Shown piece after piece: positions 35,227 through 44,322 of a stretch of 64,000 nt of DNA. Numbering within the stretch: the stretch's first letter is position 1; every line of letters starts with the position of its first letter. A program made the translations under genes and the position numbers. The notes under the pieces were generated by a model. It saw nothing but the letters and a program-made list of their open reading frames with translations, was not told the DNA's origin and did not search any database. Origin of the DNA: JADJDM01 sp044352985 (lineage in GTDB: Bacteria > Bacteroidota > Bacteroidia > B-17B0 > Aurantibacillaceae); the NCBI GenBank assembly GCA_044352985.1, contig JBILCU010000013.1, positions 42,195 to 106,194 of the forward strand. The letters are read 5' to 3'.

Positions 35227-36258
35227 ATGAATAAAATAAAATTCGGTGTTATCGGTCAGGGCCACATTGGAAAGCGACATGCAGAAATGGTGAGAAGAAA
35301 CCCTGATTGCGAATTGGTTGCAGTTTGCGATGCATTACCTGTTGAGCAAATTGGTTTGATAGATCTGAAAGAAGAGTTTTATTTATCGGTTGATGAATTA
35401 CTGGCTAATCATCCAGAAATAGATGTTATCAATGTGTGTACACCCAATGGGTTGCATTTCGAACATGCACATAAAGCATTGGAATCAGGTAAGCATGTGG
35501 TGGTTGAAAAACCAATGGCACTTAGCAAAGCCGATTGCGAAAAACTAATTTATGCAGCATTGCATCAGCACCGAACAATTTTTTGTGTAATGCAAAATCG
35601 CTATTCACCTCCAAGTGTTTGGTTAAAAGAATTAATTACAACTAAAACACTTGGCGACATTTATATGGTTCAACTCAACTGTTATTGGAATCGAGATAAT
35701 CGTTATTATAAACATGGTAACTGGAAAGGAACACAGGAATTAGATGGCGGAACATTGTTTACCCAATTCAGTCATTGGATTGATATTATGTATTGGTTGT
35801 TTGGCGATATTAAAAATATTCAGGCAAAATTTGCTGATTTCAACCATCAGGAATCTACCGATTTTGAAGATAGTGGATTTGTCAGTTTCGATTTTGTAAA
35901 TGGTGGTATGGGTTGTATCAATTACAGCACAGCTGTTTGGGATAAAAATTTAGAAAGTTCACTTACTATTGTTGGAAGCAAAGGCAGTGTTAAAGTAGGT
36001 GGTCAATATATGGATCAGGTTGAGGTGTGCAACATAAAAGATTACACCATGCCAGAACTTGCTCCTGTAAACCCAGCTAATGATTATGGTGCATACAAAG
36101 GTTCAGCAAATAATCACAGTAGTGTTATAGATAATGTAGTTGATACATTAACAGGAAAACATAAAATTACTACCAATGCTTTAGAAGGATTAAAAGTGGT
36201 GGAAATAATAGAACGCATTTACGAATTAAGACAAGAAAGTGTATTAAAAAAGAAATAA
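35227..36258 (+). CDS. Gfo/Idh/MocA-family sugar oxidoreductase (WbpB/WlbA-like)
   Basis: This 343-residue NAD-dependent oxidoreductase has the Rossmann start KFGVIGQGHIGKRHAEMV. VNVCTPNGLHFEHAHKALES is followed by VVVEKPMALSKADCE, which holds the catalytic EKP motif, and LDGGTLFTQFSHWIDIMYWL carries the active-site histidine. In WbpB/WlbA this enzyme oxidises C3 of a UDP-GlcNAc uronic acid, giving the ketone used by the aminotransferase. The assignment to that step rests on the two neighbours; by itself the family is broad. It begins 62 bases after the acetyltransferase and ends 8 bases before the dehydrogenase. Confidence 0.85.
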   Translation: MNKIKFGVIGQGHIGKRHAEMVRRNPDCELVAVCDALPVEQIGLIDLKEEFYLSVDELLANHPEIDVINVCTPNGLHFEHAHKALESGKHVVVEKPMALSKADCEKLIYAALHQHRTIFCVMQNRYSPPSVWLKELITTKTLGDIYMVQLNCYWNRDNRYYKHGNWKGTQELDGGTLFTQFSHWIDIMYWLFGDIKNIQAKFADFNHQESTDFEDSGFVSFDFVNGGMGCINYSTAVWDKNLESSLTIVGSKGSVKVGGQYMDQVEVCNIKDYTMPELAPVNPANDYGAYKGSANNHSSVIDNVVDTLTGKHKITTNALEGLKVVEIIERIYELRQESVLKKK

Positions 36259-36266
36259 TTTGAAGC

Positions 36267-37559
36267 ATGAGTATTTACGATAAAATTTTAAAGAAAGAGT
36301 CATCAATTGCTGTTATTGGACTAGGATACGTAGGCTTACCGATTGCATTAGCATTTGCAAAAAAAGTAAAAGTAATTGGTTTTGATATCAATGAACAGCG
36401 AGTGTCGATGATGAAGAAAGGCATCGATCCAAGTAATGAATTAACAAAGGAAGATTTTAAAAATTCGGATATTACCTTCACTCATAAATTAGAAGATTTA
36501 AAGAAAGCCAACTTCTTTATCGTTGCTGTTCCTACACCTATTGATGAGCATAATTTGCCTGATTTAAAACCTTTAATTGGAGCTTCAACTACTGTTGGTA
36601 AAGTGCTAAAAAAAGGAGATTATGTGGTGTATGAATCTACTGTTTATCCTGGTTGTACAGAGGATGATTGTATTCCTGTTTTGGAAGCACATTCCAAACT
36701 AAAATTTGTAAAAGATTTCAAAGTAGGTTATTCCCCTGAGCGAATCAATCCGGGTGATAAAGAGCATACTATTACTAAAATTTTAAAAATTGTTTCCGGT
36801 TGCGATAAAGATAGTTTAGAAAATATTTCAAAAGTATATGAAATTATTGTTGAACCCGGAACGCATAAAGCATCCAGCATTAAAGTTGCTGAGGCCGCTA
36901 AAATAATAGAAAACACTCAGCGCGATGTTAACATTGCCTTGATGAACGAACTGTCTATAATTTTTTCTCGTTTAGGAATCAATACTTACGAAGTATTGGA
37001 GGCAGCAGGTACAAAATGGAATTTCTTAAAATTTTTTCCAGGCTTAGTTGGAGGGCATTGCATAGGCGTAGATCCGTATTACTTAACTTATAAGGCTGAG
37101 GAACTTGGTTATCATGCACGTGTAATCAATAGTGGTCGTTACGTAAACGATAGCATGGGTTTTTATGTGGCAAAAACTACAGTAAAGAAAATTATTGCTG
37201 CAGGTAAAAACATTAGCAAATCAAAAGTGCTGGTGATGGGAGCTACCTTTAAAGAAGATGTAAGTGACATTCGTAACAGCAAAGTAGCTGATATAGTAAA
37301 GGAATTAAAATCGTTCGGTGTTAAAGTAGAAATCGTTGATCCACAAGCAGAAAGTGAGGAACTAAAACACGAATATGGTTTTGGTTTAAATAAGTTAGGT
37401 AAAGGTTATGATGGAGTAATTGTAGCTGTTAACCACAAAGAATACAAGACTCTTGATGAAAAATATTTTAAAACAATACTTTCAAATAAAGGTGTTTTGG
37501 TTGACGTAAAAGGAATGTATAGAGGTAAAATGAAGGGACTAACTTATTGGAGTTTATAG
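36267..37559 (+). CDS. UDP-sugar 6-dehydrogenase (WbpA/WbpO/TviB type)
   Basis: This 430-residue enzyme oxidises the C6 hydroxyl of a UDP-N-acetylhexosamine to a uronic acid with two NAD molecules. The Rossmann fold opens with IAVIGLGYVGLPIALAFAKK. The catalytic Cys265 is in LVGGHCIGVDPYYLTYKAEE, the form typical of WbpO/TviB-like UDP-HexNAc dehydrogenases rather than UDP-glucose dehydrogenases. GATFKEDVSDIRNSKV is the C-terminal UDP-binding signature. It lies 8 bases after the oxidoreductase. Its last 16 bases overlap the 3' end of the convergent haem-binding gene. Confidence 0.92.
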   Translation: MSIYDKILKKESSIAVIGLGYVGLPIALAFAKKVKVIGFDINEQRVSMMKKGIDPSNELTKEDFKNSDITFTHKLEDLKKANFFIVAVPTPIDEHNLPDLKPLIGASTTVGKVLKKGDYVVYESTVYPGCTEDDCIPVLEAHSKLKFVKDFKVGYSPERINPGDKEHTITKILKIVSGCDKDSLENISKVYEIIVEPGTHKASSIKVAEAAKIIENTQRDVNIALMNELSIIFSRLGINTYEVLEAAGTKWNFLKFFPGLVGGHCIGVDPYYLTYKAEELGYHARVINSGRYVNDSMGFYVAKTTVKKIIAAGKNISKSKVLVMGATFKEDVSDIRNSKVADIVKELKSFGVKVEIVDPQAESEELKHEYGFGLNKLGKGYDGVIVAVNHKEYKTLDEKYFKTILSNKGVLVDVKGMYRGKMKGLTYWSL

Positions 37560-37999
37560 AGGCCTTCTTTCGCCCAATTAATAATTTCCTCACGTTGTTG
37601 TGTGTTTAGTTTTGCTTTAGGATGCATAAAAGTATATGAGCTTAAAGGCATTTCATCTTCACTCACAACTTCAATTAATTCTTCCATTTTGTGTTTTTGT
37701 TTCTTTAAAGAATAAGTGGCAAATTCTGAAAAATTAAGCTCTTCTTTACCTTCATTAATATGATGAGCAATCCACCAACCAATAGGTTGAATGTTCATGT
37801 ACCATTGATTTTGTGTAGTATTGGAATGACAATCAAAACAAGATTGTTTTAAAAGCTGTTGTGTAGTTTCAGGAATTACAATTACTGAACTTATGTTCTT
37901 TTCAGTTTGTTCAATTCCTGTAGGATTATCAGATTTTATAAATTGAATTCCAACTAAAATAATAAGAATACCAATCCCGAATTTTTTGCCTTTAGTCAT
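37544..37999 (-). CDS. Haem-binding domain protein (cytochrome c-like)
   Basis: This 151-residue protein is anchored or secreted through an N-terminal hydrophobic helix (IGILIILVGIQFI). The haem attachment motif CFDCH occurs in LLKQSCFDCHSNTTQNQWY, the mark of the Bacteroidota haem-binding domain. MEELIEVVSEDEMPLSSYTF contains the likely axial methionine region. It should act in the periplasm in electron transfer or haem sensing. Its 3' end overlaps the sugar dehydrogenase gene by 16 bases, tail to tail. Confidence 0.9.
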   Translation of the reverse strand: MTKGKKFGIGILIILVGIQFIKSDNPTGIEQTEKNISSVIVIPETTQQLLKQSCFDCHSNTTQNQWYMNIQPIGWWIAHHINEGKEELNFSEFATYSLKKQKHKMEELIEVVSEDEMPLSSYTFMHPKAKLNTQQREEIINWAKEGLYKLQ

Positions 38000-38078
38000 C
38001 TGTTTTTTTACAAAGAAACAGATTTTCGTGCACTTAGTAAATGATAAAAGTGATTTTTATAAATAGCATACTATAGTT

Positions 38079-38981
38079 TTATTTATTTCGAGGATGAAAA
38101 GAAATAATGTTATCTCTCAGTAGTTGATTATCTACATGTGTATAAATCTCAGTAGTTGTAATAGATTGGTGACCCAGCATTTCTTGAATAGCACGCAAAT
38201 CTGCGCCTCCTTCCAATAAATGAGTTGCAAAAGAATGTCGTAGTGTATGTGGAGAAATAACCTTATGAATTCCAGCTTTTTGTGCCAATTGTTTAATGAT
38301 TAGAAATACCATTACTCTTGATATCTTACTTCCTCTTCTATTTAAAAAAAGAGTATCACTTGCCGCTTTTTTAATTGGCAATAAAGGTCGAATTAGTTGA
38401 AGATAAATGCCAACTTGTTTTTTTGCAATTTCACCAACCGGAATTAAACGTTGTTTATCCCCTTTGCCAATTACCATAATGTAATCTTCTTCAAAATGAA
38501 GATCGGTAATTTTTAAGTTTATTGCTTCGCTCACGCGTAAACCACAGCTATATATTATTTCTAAAATAGCACGATTTCGCTGGCCTTCTGGCAATGAATG
38601 ATCAATCAGTTTCATCATTGCATCAATTTCATGAACACTTAATGTGTCGGGTAATTTACGACTTGTTTTTGGGAAATCAAGTAACTCGGTTGGATCAGAA
38701 GAGATGTATTCTTGTAACAATAAATAATTAAAAAAACTTCGGATACCTGATAATATGCGTGATTGAGTAGCTGGAGAAATACCTAATTCGTGAATTTCAT
38801 GTATAAATATTTTTAAATGAAATAGTTCAATTTGTTCGGGTGAAAGATTATAGTTTTGAATAATGAATTTTTTGAGTTTATCAACATCTTGCAGATAAGC
38901 ATTCACTGAATTTTCAGAGAGTGAACGTTCAATCTGAAGGTGATATTTAAATCCATTGTGATGTGAAAGCCATGTGTCCAT
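38079..38981 (-). CDS. xerD: Site-specific tyrosine recombinase XerD
   Basis: This 300-residue tyrosine recombinase resolves chromosome dimers at dif with XerC. The N-terminal SAM-like core-binding domain includes ERSLSENSVNAYLQDVDKLK. The catalytic set is complete: Arg in YSCGLRVSEAINL, Lys in GKGDKQRLIPVGE, HxxR in HTLRHSFATHLLEGGADLR, then LGHQSITTTEIYTHVD with His and the nucleophile Tyr. A second ATG at 38996 would add five residues; I took 38981 because its product length fits the family. It is a housekeeping recombinase, not a transposon integrase, as judged by length and tight core motifs. Confidence 0.93.
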   Translation of the reverse strand: MDTWLSHHNGFKYHLQIERSLSENSVNAYLQDVDKLKKFIIQNYNLSPEQIELFHLKIFIHEIHELGISPATQSRILSGIRSFFNYLLLQEYISSDPTELLDFPKTSRKLPDTLSVHEIDAMMKLIDHSLPEGQRNRAILEIIYSCGLRVSEAINLKITDLHFEEDYIMVIGKGDKQRLIPVGEIAKKQVGIYLQLIRPLLPIKKAASDTLFLNRRGSKISRVMVFLIIKQLAQKAGIHKVISPHTLRHSFATHLLEGGADLRAIQEMLGHQSITTTEIYTHVDNQLLRDNIISFHPRNK

Positions 38982-39063
38982 TATCGAATTTGTCATTATT
39001 CCTAATTAGGATTCATTCAAAAAGTATTGTATTTAATACTCTACTTTTTTTACTTGATTAGGG

Positions 39064-39084
39064 CAAATGTGCAGTGCACATTTG
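39064..39084. repeat. Perfect hairpin in the xerD-lon intergenic region
   Basis: CAAATGTGC and GCACATTTG are perfect inverted repeats around a three-base AGT loop. There is no T run after it, so it is not an ordinary terminator. It stands at the left boundary of the GC-richer block that runs to about 39460. Confidence 0.6.
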
Positions 39085-39127
39085 AGCCAGGCTGTGCAAA
39101 GGTAGTAGCCAAAAAAATCAAGAACAA

Positions 39128-39460
39128 ACTATGGCTCACGCTCTCTGATTTTTTCTTTAAGGTCAGCCATTCCACCTGGCGGCCCTAAAAAAGCATTCAC
39201 CCGAATCGGCACCGCATTTGTTCGTGGCCAAGCTCGTATAAAATCTAAGATACGGCCTAGCGTTTTTGATTTAAGTTTCCACTTTTTTCGCTTCGCGTTG
39301 ATTTTTGCGCAGCGAAGCCTTGCAAAAATCAGTGAACAAAAAACCCTTTCTTGTACCCCACTCCTTTGGAAAGGGCTGGGATGAGGTTTGCAGCTGGCAA
39401 TTTTTTTGTTTCTTTTTAAGTTTACCCTGAGCGACACCGAAGGGGCCAAAAAAAGAAAAA
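39128..39460. repeat. GC-richer, repeat-like intergenic block
   Basis: The 637-base gap between xerD and lon holds no convincing gene, but about 330 bases differ in base composition from the surrounding AT-rich DNA. The block contains an inverted repeat (GATTTTTGC at 39300-39308 with GCAAAAATC at 39322-39330). A second pair is GCTTCGC/GCGAAGC (39290-39296, 39312-39318). Near 39424, CCCTGAGCGACACCGAAGGGG resembles an intergenic repeat word seen across Bacteroidota. A minus-strand open frame spans most of it (39129-39512), with an arginine- and lysine-rich product unlike a folded protein. I take it as an interspersed repeat or RNA-like element; multiple genomic copies would confirm this. Confidence 0.45.
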
Positions 39461-39633
39461 ACAAATTTAATAATGCAAAGATTTTTAATGTTTTACTGTA
39501 GATAACTTGCATTTGTTTTTAAGAATTCAAGTTTAGTTTATCATATACAAACACTTATTACTTCTGAGTTGACCATAATTAAAGGAATAAATGAGCCAAT
39601 TATTTATTTTGAAAAAAAATTAACTCATAAAAG

Positions 39634-42078
39634 TTAAACTTGCAGCGCATGTTTAACTTTTTCCTTTAATAAAGCAGCTTGTAGCACTTCTTTCATTTCT
39701 GTTACATAATGAAATTGAAGTCCTTTTAAATAGTCAGTCTTAATATCATCCACATCTTTTCTATTATCCTCACAAAGTATGATTTCTTTAATGCCAGCAC
39801 GTTTAGCCGCCAAAATTTTTTCACGAATTCCGCCAACTGGCAAAACTTTTCCACGCAATGTAATTTCACCGGTCATTGCCAAACTTTTTTTCACCTTACG
39901 TTGCGTGAATGCAGAAGCCAATGCCGTTAACATGGCTATGCCAGCACTCGGACCATCTTTTGGCGTAGCTCCTTCAGGAACGTGCATATGTACATTCCAG
40001 TTTTCAAATAAGTCCGGATTTAAATCAAGAAGGTGTGCATGTGATTTTAAATACTCAAAAGCGATGGTAGCACTTTCTTTCATTACATCTCCAAGATTTC
40101 CGGTAATACTTAGTTTTGATCCTTTCCCTTTACTTAAACTTGTTTCAATAAACAAGATATCGCCTCCAACCTGTGTCCATGCTAAACCGGTTACTACTCC
40201 AGCCACTTCATTTCCCTGATATTTATCTTTACTATGTGCAGGCCCAAGCACTTTTGTTAAAACTTCGTCATCAAATTTAACGGCTGTTTTATTTTCCATG
40301 GCAACCTGCATGGCTACGTGGCGCGCCAATTTACCAAGTCGTTTTTCAAGTGTTCTTACACCGCTTTCGCGGGTGTAATCTTCAATCACTTTTTCTATGG
40401 TTTTATCCGCTAACTTTAACTGCCCTTTGTTAATACCTGTTTCATCAATTACCTTAGGAATTAAATGGCGTTTGGCAATTTCAATTTTTTCTTCGGTGGT
40501 ATAACCATTTACTTCTATTATTTCCATACGATCGCGTAAAGCCGGTTGTATAGATGCAAGATTATTGGCAGTAGCAATGAACATCACTTTACTTAAATCG
40601 TAATCCAATTCTAAGAAGTTATCGTAAAACTTGGTGTTTTGTTCTGGATCTAATACCTCCAAAAGAGCTGATGATGGATCACCATGAAAATCATTACCCA
40701 CTTTATCAATTTCATCTAATACAAATACGGGATTTGAACTTTGAGATTTTTTAAGGTTTTGAATAATCCTTCCAGGCATTGCACCTATATATGTTTTACG
40801 ATGACCACGAATTTCACTTTCATCTTTTAAACCTCCTAAACTCATTCTAATATATTTTCTCCCTAATGATTTTGCGATGCTTTTTCCTAATGATGTTTTA
40901 CCAACTCCGGGAGGACCATACAAACAAAGTATGGGCGCTTTTAATTCACCACCTTTTAGTTTAATTACGGCAAGGTACTCTAAAATGCGTTCTTTAACTT
41001 TCTCTAATCCATAATGATCTTCATTTAAAACATCCTGGGCATATTTTAAATCAAAATTATCATCGGTATATTCTCCCCAAGGTAAATCAAGAAGCAATTC
41101 GAGATAATTAGTTTGTACTGAGTATTCAGCAGCATTCGGATTCATACGTTGAAGTTTTTGCATTTGTTTTTCAAATAATTCTGCAACTTCTTTGCTCCAT
41201 TTTTTCAGCTTAGCTTTCTCTTTAAATTCAACGATTTCCTGCTCGTGCTGACTGCCGCCTAATTCTTCCTGTATCGTTTTCATTTGTTGGTTCAAAAAGT
41301 ACTCGCGTTGCTGTTTATCAATATCTGTTTTAACTTTATTTTGAATTTGGTTTTTCAATTCCAACATTTGTAACTCTTTATTTAAATGAGAAAGCATGAT
41401 GGTTGCACGTTCCTTTAAACTGGATAATTCAAGCATTTTTTGTTTCTCCTGACTAGAAACGCTGGAATTAGAGGATATAAAGTTCACTAAAAATGAAGCG
41501 CTTTCAATATTGTTAAGTGCAAAAGATGCTTCAGAAGGTATTTGTGGCGATTGTTTGATAATTTGAATCGCCATGTCTTTTAAAGAAGAAACCAAGGCCT
41601 CAAATTCTTTATCTTTTTTGTCGGGTTTTTGCTCAGTAAATTCTTCGGTTTTTGCTTTAAAATAGGGATCGGTTTGAGTGAACTCAACTATTTTAAAACG
41701 TTTTTTACCCTGAATGATTACAGTGGTGCTGCCATCAGGCATGCGCAACATTTTAATGATGTAGGCAACTGTTCCAATTGCATTTAAGTCTTCTGCTTCT
41801 GGATCTTCAACTTTATCGTTTTTTTGAGAAATTACACCAATAATTTTATTTCCTTTGTTTGCCTCTTTGATGAGGTTGATGGATTTATCTCTTCCTACAG
41901 TAATTGGAATAACTACGCCTGGAAATAAAACCGTGTTACGAAGTGGTAAAATTGGCAGTTCCTTAGGAACGCTTTCGTTGTTCATTTGCTCTTCGTCCTC
42001 GGCCGAAAGCAATGGAATAAAATCTGTTTCTTCTTCTATATCAGCATTTAAGCGGAAATTCCCGTCAAATAAATTCAT
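39634..42078 (-). CDS. lon: ATP-dependent endopeptidase Lon
   Basis: Lon is a hexameric AAA+ protease that degrades damaged and regulatory proteins in the cytosol. The N-terminal substrate domain starts with ELPILPLRNTVLFPGVVIPI. A coiled-coil stretch follows (about 225-330), then the AAA+ module with GPPGVGKTSLGKSIAKSLG (Walker A, about 388-396) and FVLDEIDKVGNDFHGDPSSA. The protease domain carries Ser711 in PKDGPSAGIAMLTALASA and the catalytic Lys in a GKVLPVGGIREKILAAKRAG block. Length (814) is normal. A short acidic N-terminal extension precedes the usual start. It has no operon partner. Confidence 0.97.
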   Translation of the reverse strand: MNLFDGNFRLNADIEEETDFIPLLSAEDEEQMNNESVPKELPILPLRNTVLFPGVVIPITVGRDKSINLIKEANKGNKIIGVISQKNDKVEDPEAEDLNAIGTVAYIIKMLRMPDGSTTVIIQGKKRFKIVEFTQTDPYFKAKTEEFTEQKPDKKDKEFEALVSSLKDMAIQIIKQSPQIPSEASFALNNIESASFLVNFISSNSSVSSQEKQKMLELSSLKERATIMLSHLNKELQMLELKNQIQNKVKTDIDKQQREYFLNQQMKTIQEELGGSQHEQEIVEFKEKAKLKKWSKEVAELFEKQMQKLQRMNPNAAEYSVQTNYLELLLDLPWGEYTDDNFDLKYAQDVLNEDHYGLEKVKERILEYLAVIKLKGGELKAPILCLYGPPGVGKTSLGKSIAKSLGRKYIRMSLGGLKDESEIRGHRKTYIGAMPGRIIQNLKKSQSSNPVFVLDEIDKVGNDFHGDPSSALLEVLDPEQNTKFYDNFLELDYDLSKVMFIATANNLASIQPALRDRMEIIEVNGYTTEEKIEIAKRHLIPKVIDETGINKGQLKLADKTIEKVIEDYTRESGVRTLEKRLGKLARHVAMQVAMENKTAVKFDDEVLTKVLGPAHSKDKYQGNEVAGVVTGLAWTQVGGDILFIETSLSKGKGSKLSITGNLGDVMKESATIAFEYLKSHAHLLDLNPDLFENWNVHMHVPEGATPKDGPSAGIAMLTALASAFTQRKVKKSLAMTGEITLRGKVLPVGGIREKILAAKRAGIKEIILCEDNRKDVDDIKTDYLKGLQFHYVTEMKEVLQAALLKEKVKHALQV

Positions 42079-42184
42079 GTTTCAAAAATTAGTATAATCA
42101 GTTGTACTAAATACATGCCAATACATTGCATGCTGACAGTTTTGCAAATTAATTAGTGAAGGAATAAAAAAAACAATAAAAATC

Positions 42185-42676
42185 TTATACTTTTTTGCCA
42201 AGAATTATTAGGTCTCTTAAAACACCTTCCATGTTAGCTATTTCGGGCAAATGCGCCCATTTGTGATAACCCGCTTTTTGAAAAAGATGGATACTGGCTT
42301 CATTGTGTCCAAAAATAAAACCTAATAATGTTGAAATACGCCTTTTTTTGGCTTCGATTTCTGCAAATTGAAGAGCAGTTTTCCCTATTCCTTTTTTATG
42401 GAAAAGAGGCTCGAGATAAATACTAACTTCAACAGTTGCTTGGTATGCCGGACGGCCATAAAAACTACTGAAACTCATCCATCCTGCATATTGTTTATTG
42501 AATAAAATAATCCATAATGGGCGTTCAGCTTCATTATGATCATCAAACCATTTTTGTTTGCTTTCTACAGAAACCGATTCTAAATCGGCTGTTGCAAGAC
42601 GGCTGGGAATACTGGCATTATAGGTGCCAACTATTTTAGTTAAATCACTTTGGGTTGCAAATTGAAATTCGATCAT
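42185..42676 (-). CDS. GNAT-family N-acetyltransferase (phosphinothricin acetyltransferase-like)
   Basis: This 163-residue acetyl-CoA-dependent enzyme resembles the phosphinothricin/methionine sulfoximine acetyltransferases. The typical start EFQFATQSDLTKIVGTYNA and the strand WIILFNKQYAGWMSFSSF are present. The CoA-binding loop is LFHKKGIGKTALQFAEIEAK, and the end HLFQKAGYHKWAHLPEI is also of this group. Natural substrates are amino-acid-like toxins or metabolites; the specific one is unknown. It starts two bases after the stop of the FucP-like transporter, so both are in one operon. Confidence 0.9.
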   Translation of the reverse strand: MIEFQFATQSDLTKIVGTYNASIPSRLATADLESVSVESKQKWFDDHNEAERPLWIILFNKQYAGWMSFSSFYGRPAYQATVEVSIYLEPLFHKKGIGKTALQFAEIEAKKRRISTLLGFIFGHNEASIHLFQKAGYHKWAHLPEIANMEGVLRDLIILGKKV

Positions 42677-42678
42677 GA

Positions 42679-44097
42679 TTAATGCGCGCTTGTATTTACA
42701 GGTTCATCGTAATTTACACCTTGCTTTAATAAAACCTGTTTTACTTTCCAGCCGAAAAATGCAAGATAGGCAAAGCATAAAACAGGAATGATATAAGATA
42801 AATGTATGCCAATGCTTTCAGAAAGTTTTCCTTGCATCCATGGAATAGTAGCACCTCCAACTATCATCATTACAAGTAATGCAGAACCTTGTGCAGTATA
42901 TTTTCCTAAGCCTGCAATTGATAATGCAAAAATGCACGGCCACATTACTGAGCAAAATAAACCTGCAGAAATAAACGAATAGAGAGAAATTTTTCCGGTT
43001 GTTACAATTCCTATAATCATCATAATAGCCGCAAGGCTACCAAACACAAACATAGTTTGCGCAGGTTTTTGTTTTACAATAAAGCTAATGATAATAAGAA
43101 TTAACACAAATGGGAAAAAATAAATCAAATCCATAACCGGACTACCTTTAATGTAATTCACTAAAATAATTACAGCAAACGCAAAAATGGGCATAACTAT
43201 GCCTAAAAGCTTAGCTGTACTTTCTTTTAAATTAAAAGCATTGATGGCGCCTGTCCAACGACCAATCATTAAGCAACCCCAGTATAATGAAATGTAATGA
43301 ACTGTTTTTGAGGGCTCAAGTCCAAGATAATCTTGTTGTTTTATCAATTCAGGTAAATTACTTTGTACGCCTACTTCAACTCCAACATAGATAAAAATAG
43401 CAATCATTCCAAAAATCAATTGAGGATATTTAAATACTCCAAAATCAAAATTTACTTTTTCATTGTTTTGTATAGGTGGTAATTTTGAAAAGGCAAGTAA
43501 CAAGGCAAATAAAATAAATGCCAGGCCTAAAATTAAGTAGGGAGTTTTAACTGCATCAATACTAACAGCTGCAGATTGCCCAATATTGCCAAAAATGGCA
43601 AATCCTACAATTAGTGGCCCAATGGTGGTTCCAAATGAGTTAATTCCTCCTGCCAAAGTGTTTCTGTGTGCACCTGTTTCAGGACTTCCTAATGCAATTA
43701 CATATGGATTAGCAACTATTTGTTGTAAAGCAAAACCAAAAGCAACTAAAAATAAAGCCAAAAGCATCAATGAAAACGAATTGGATTCTGCAGCAGGTAA
43801 AAACACCAGTGTTCCTGCAGCAGAAATTAGCAGGCCAAGAATTAGCCCCTTTTTGTAACCAATTTTATTTAAAGGATCGCCAGCTAATACCGACCATAAA
43901 AAATAGATGAGCGAACCTACGCCATAAGCAACATAGAAAGCCGAATCTACCAATTGCGATTGCGATTGACTTAATTGAAAATGCTGTTTAAACAAAGGAA
44001 TTAAAATGGTGTTACTGGCCGCAACAAATCCCCAGAAAAAGAAAACGGAAATTAAGACATAAAAGGATGAAGGTGTTTTATTGGATGAGGTATTCAT
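42679..44097 (-). CDS. FucP/GluP-type sugar transporter (major facilitator superfamily)
   Basis: This 472-residue, roughly 12-helix inner-membrane transporter is like the fucose permease group (FHS family), which imports sugars with protons. Supporting blocks are FYVLISVFFFWGFVAASNTI, LFLVAFGFALQQIVANPYV and LGSPETGAHRNTLAGGINSF, then GRWTGAINAFNLKE. The family includes fucose, glucose and galactose carriers, so the sugar cannot be named. It is followed two bases later by the GNAT gene. A 225-base AT-rich gap separates it from the divergent BatA-like gene. Confidence 0.92.
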   Translation of the reverse strand: MNTSSNKTPSSFYVLISVFFFWGFVAASNTILIPLFKQHFQLSQSQSQLVDSAFYVAYGVGSLIYFLWSVLAGDPLNKIGYKKGLILGLLISAAGTLVFLPAAESNSFSLMLLALFLVAFGFALQQIVANPYVIALGSPETGAHRNTLAGGINSFGTTIGPLIVGFAIFGNIGQSAAVSIDAVKTPYLILGLAFILFALLLAFSKLPPIQNNEKVNFDFGVFKYPQLIFGMIAIFIYVGVEVGVQSNLPELIKQQDYLGLEPSKTVHYISLYWGCLMIGRWTGAINAFNLKESTAKLLGIVMPIFAFAVIILVNYIKGSPVMDLIYFFPFVLILIIISFIVKQKPAQTMFVFGSLAAIMMIIGIVTTGKISLYSFISAGLFCSVMWPCIFALSIAGLGKYTAQGSALLVMMIVGGATIPWMQGKLSESIGIHLSYIIPVLCFAYLAFFGWKVKQVLLKQGVNYDEPVNTSAH

Positions 44098-44310
44098 AGT
44101 TTATTTTTTACGATAATAAAAAATAAACTTCGTTAAATAAGTTATTCAGATGAATACTTATTAAGGAAAGACTGTTTATTTTAAGTTTTTATTAAACTAA
44201 TCATTTTGTCAAAATTAAGTTGACGAGCATCTTAAAATGCTAAACATTACGAAACCAATTACATGCCTTATGTTGATTAAAATTCAAACTAACAATAAGC
44301 AAAAAATTAC

Positions 44311-44318
44311 TACTTTTA
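44311..44318 (+). promoter_or_regulatory. -7 promoter box of the BatA-like operon
   Basis: TACTTTTA matches seven of eight positions of TAnnTTTG. It ends four bases before the ATG at 44323, so transcription would begin at the start codon. Confidence 0.3.
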
Positions 44319-44322
44319 AAGG

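Noticed and set aside
38079..38981. Integrase of a mobile element
   Set aside because: The length and motif set are those of housekeeping XerD. There are no flanking att sites, cargo genes or tRNA.
39129..39512. A 127-codon minus-strand open frame in the xerD-lon gap
   Set aside because: Its product is very basic with no recognisable domain, and the DNA looks repeat-like with hairpins. I treat it as a by-product of the repeat block, not a gene.
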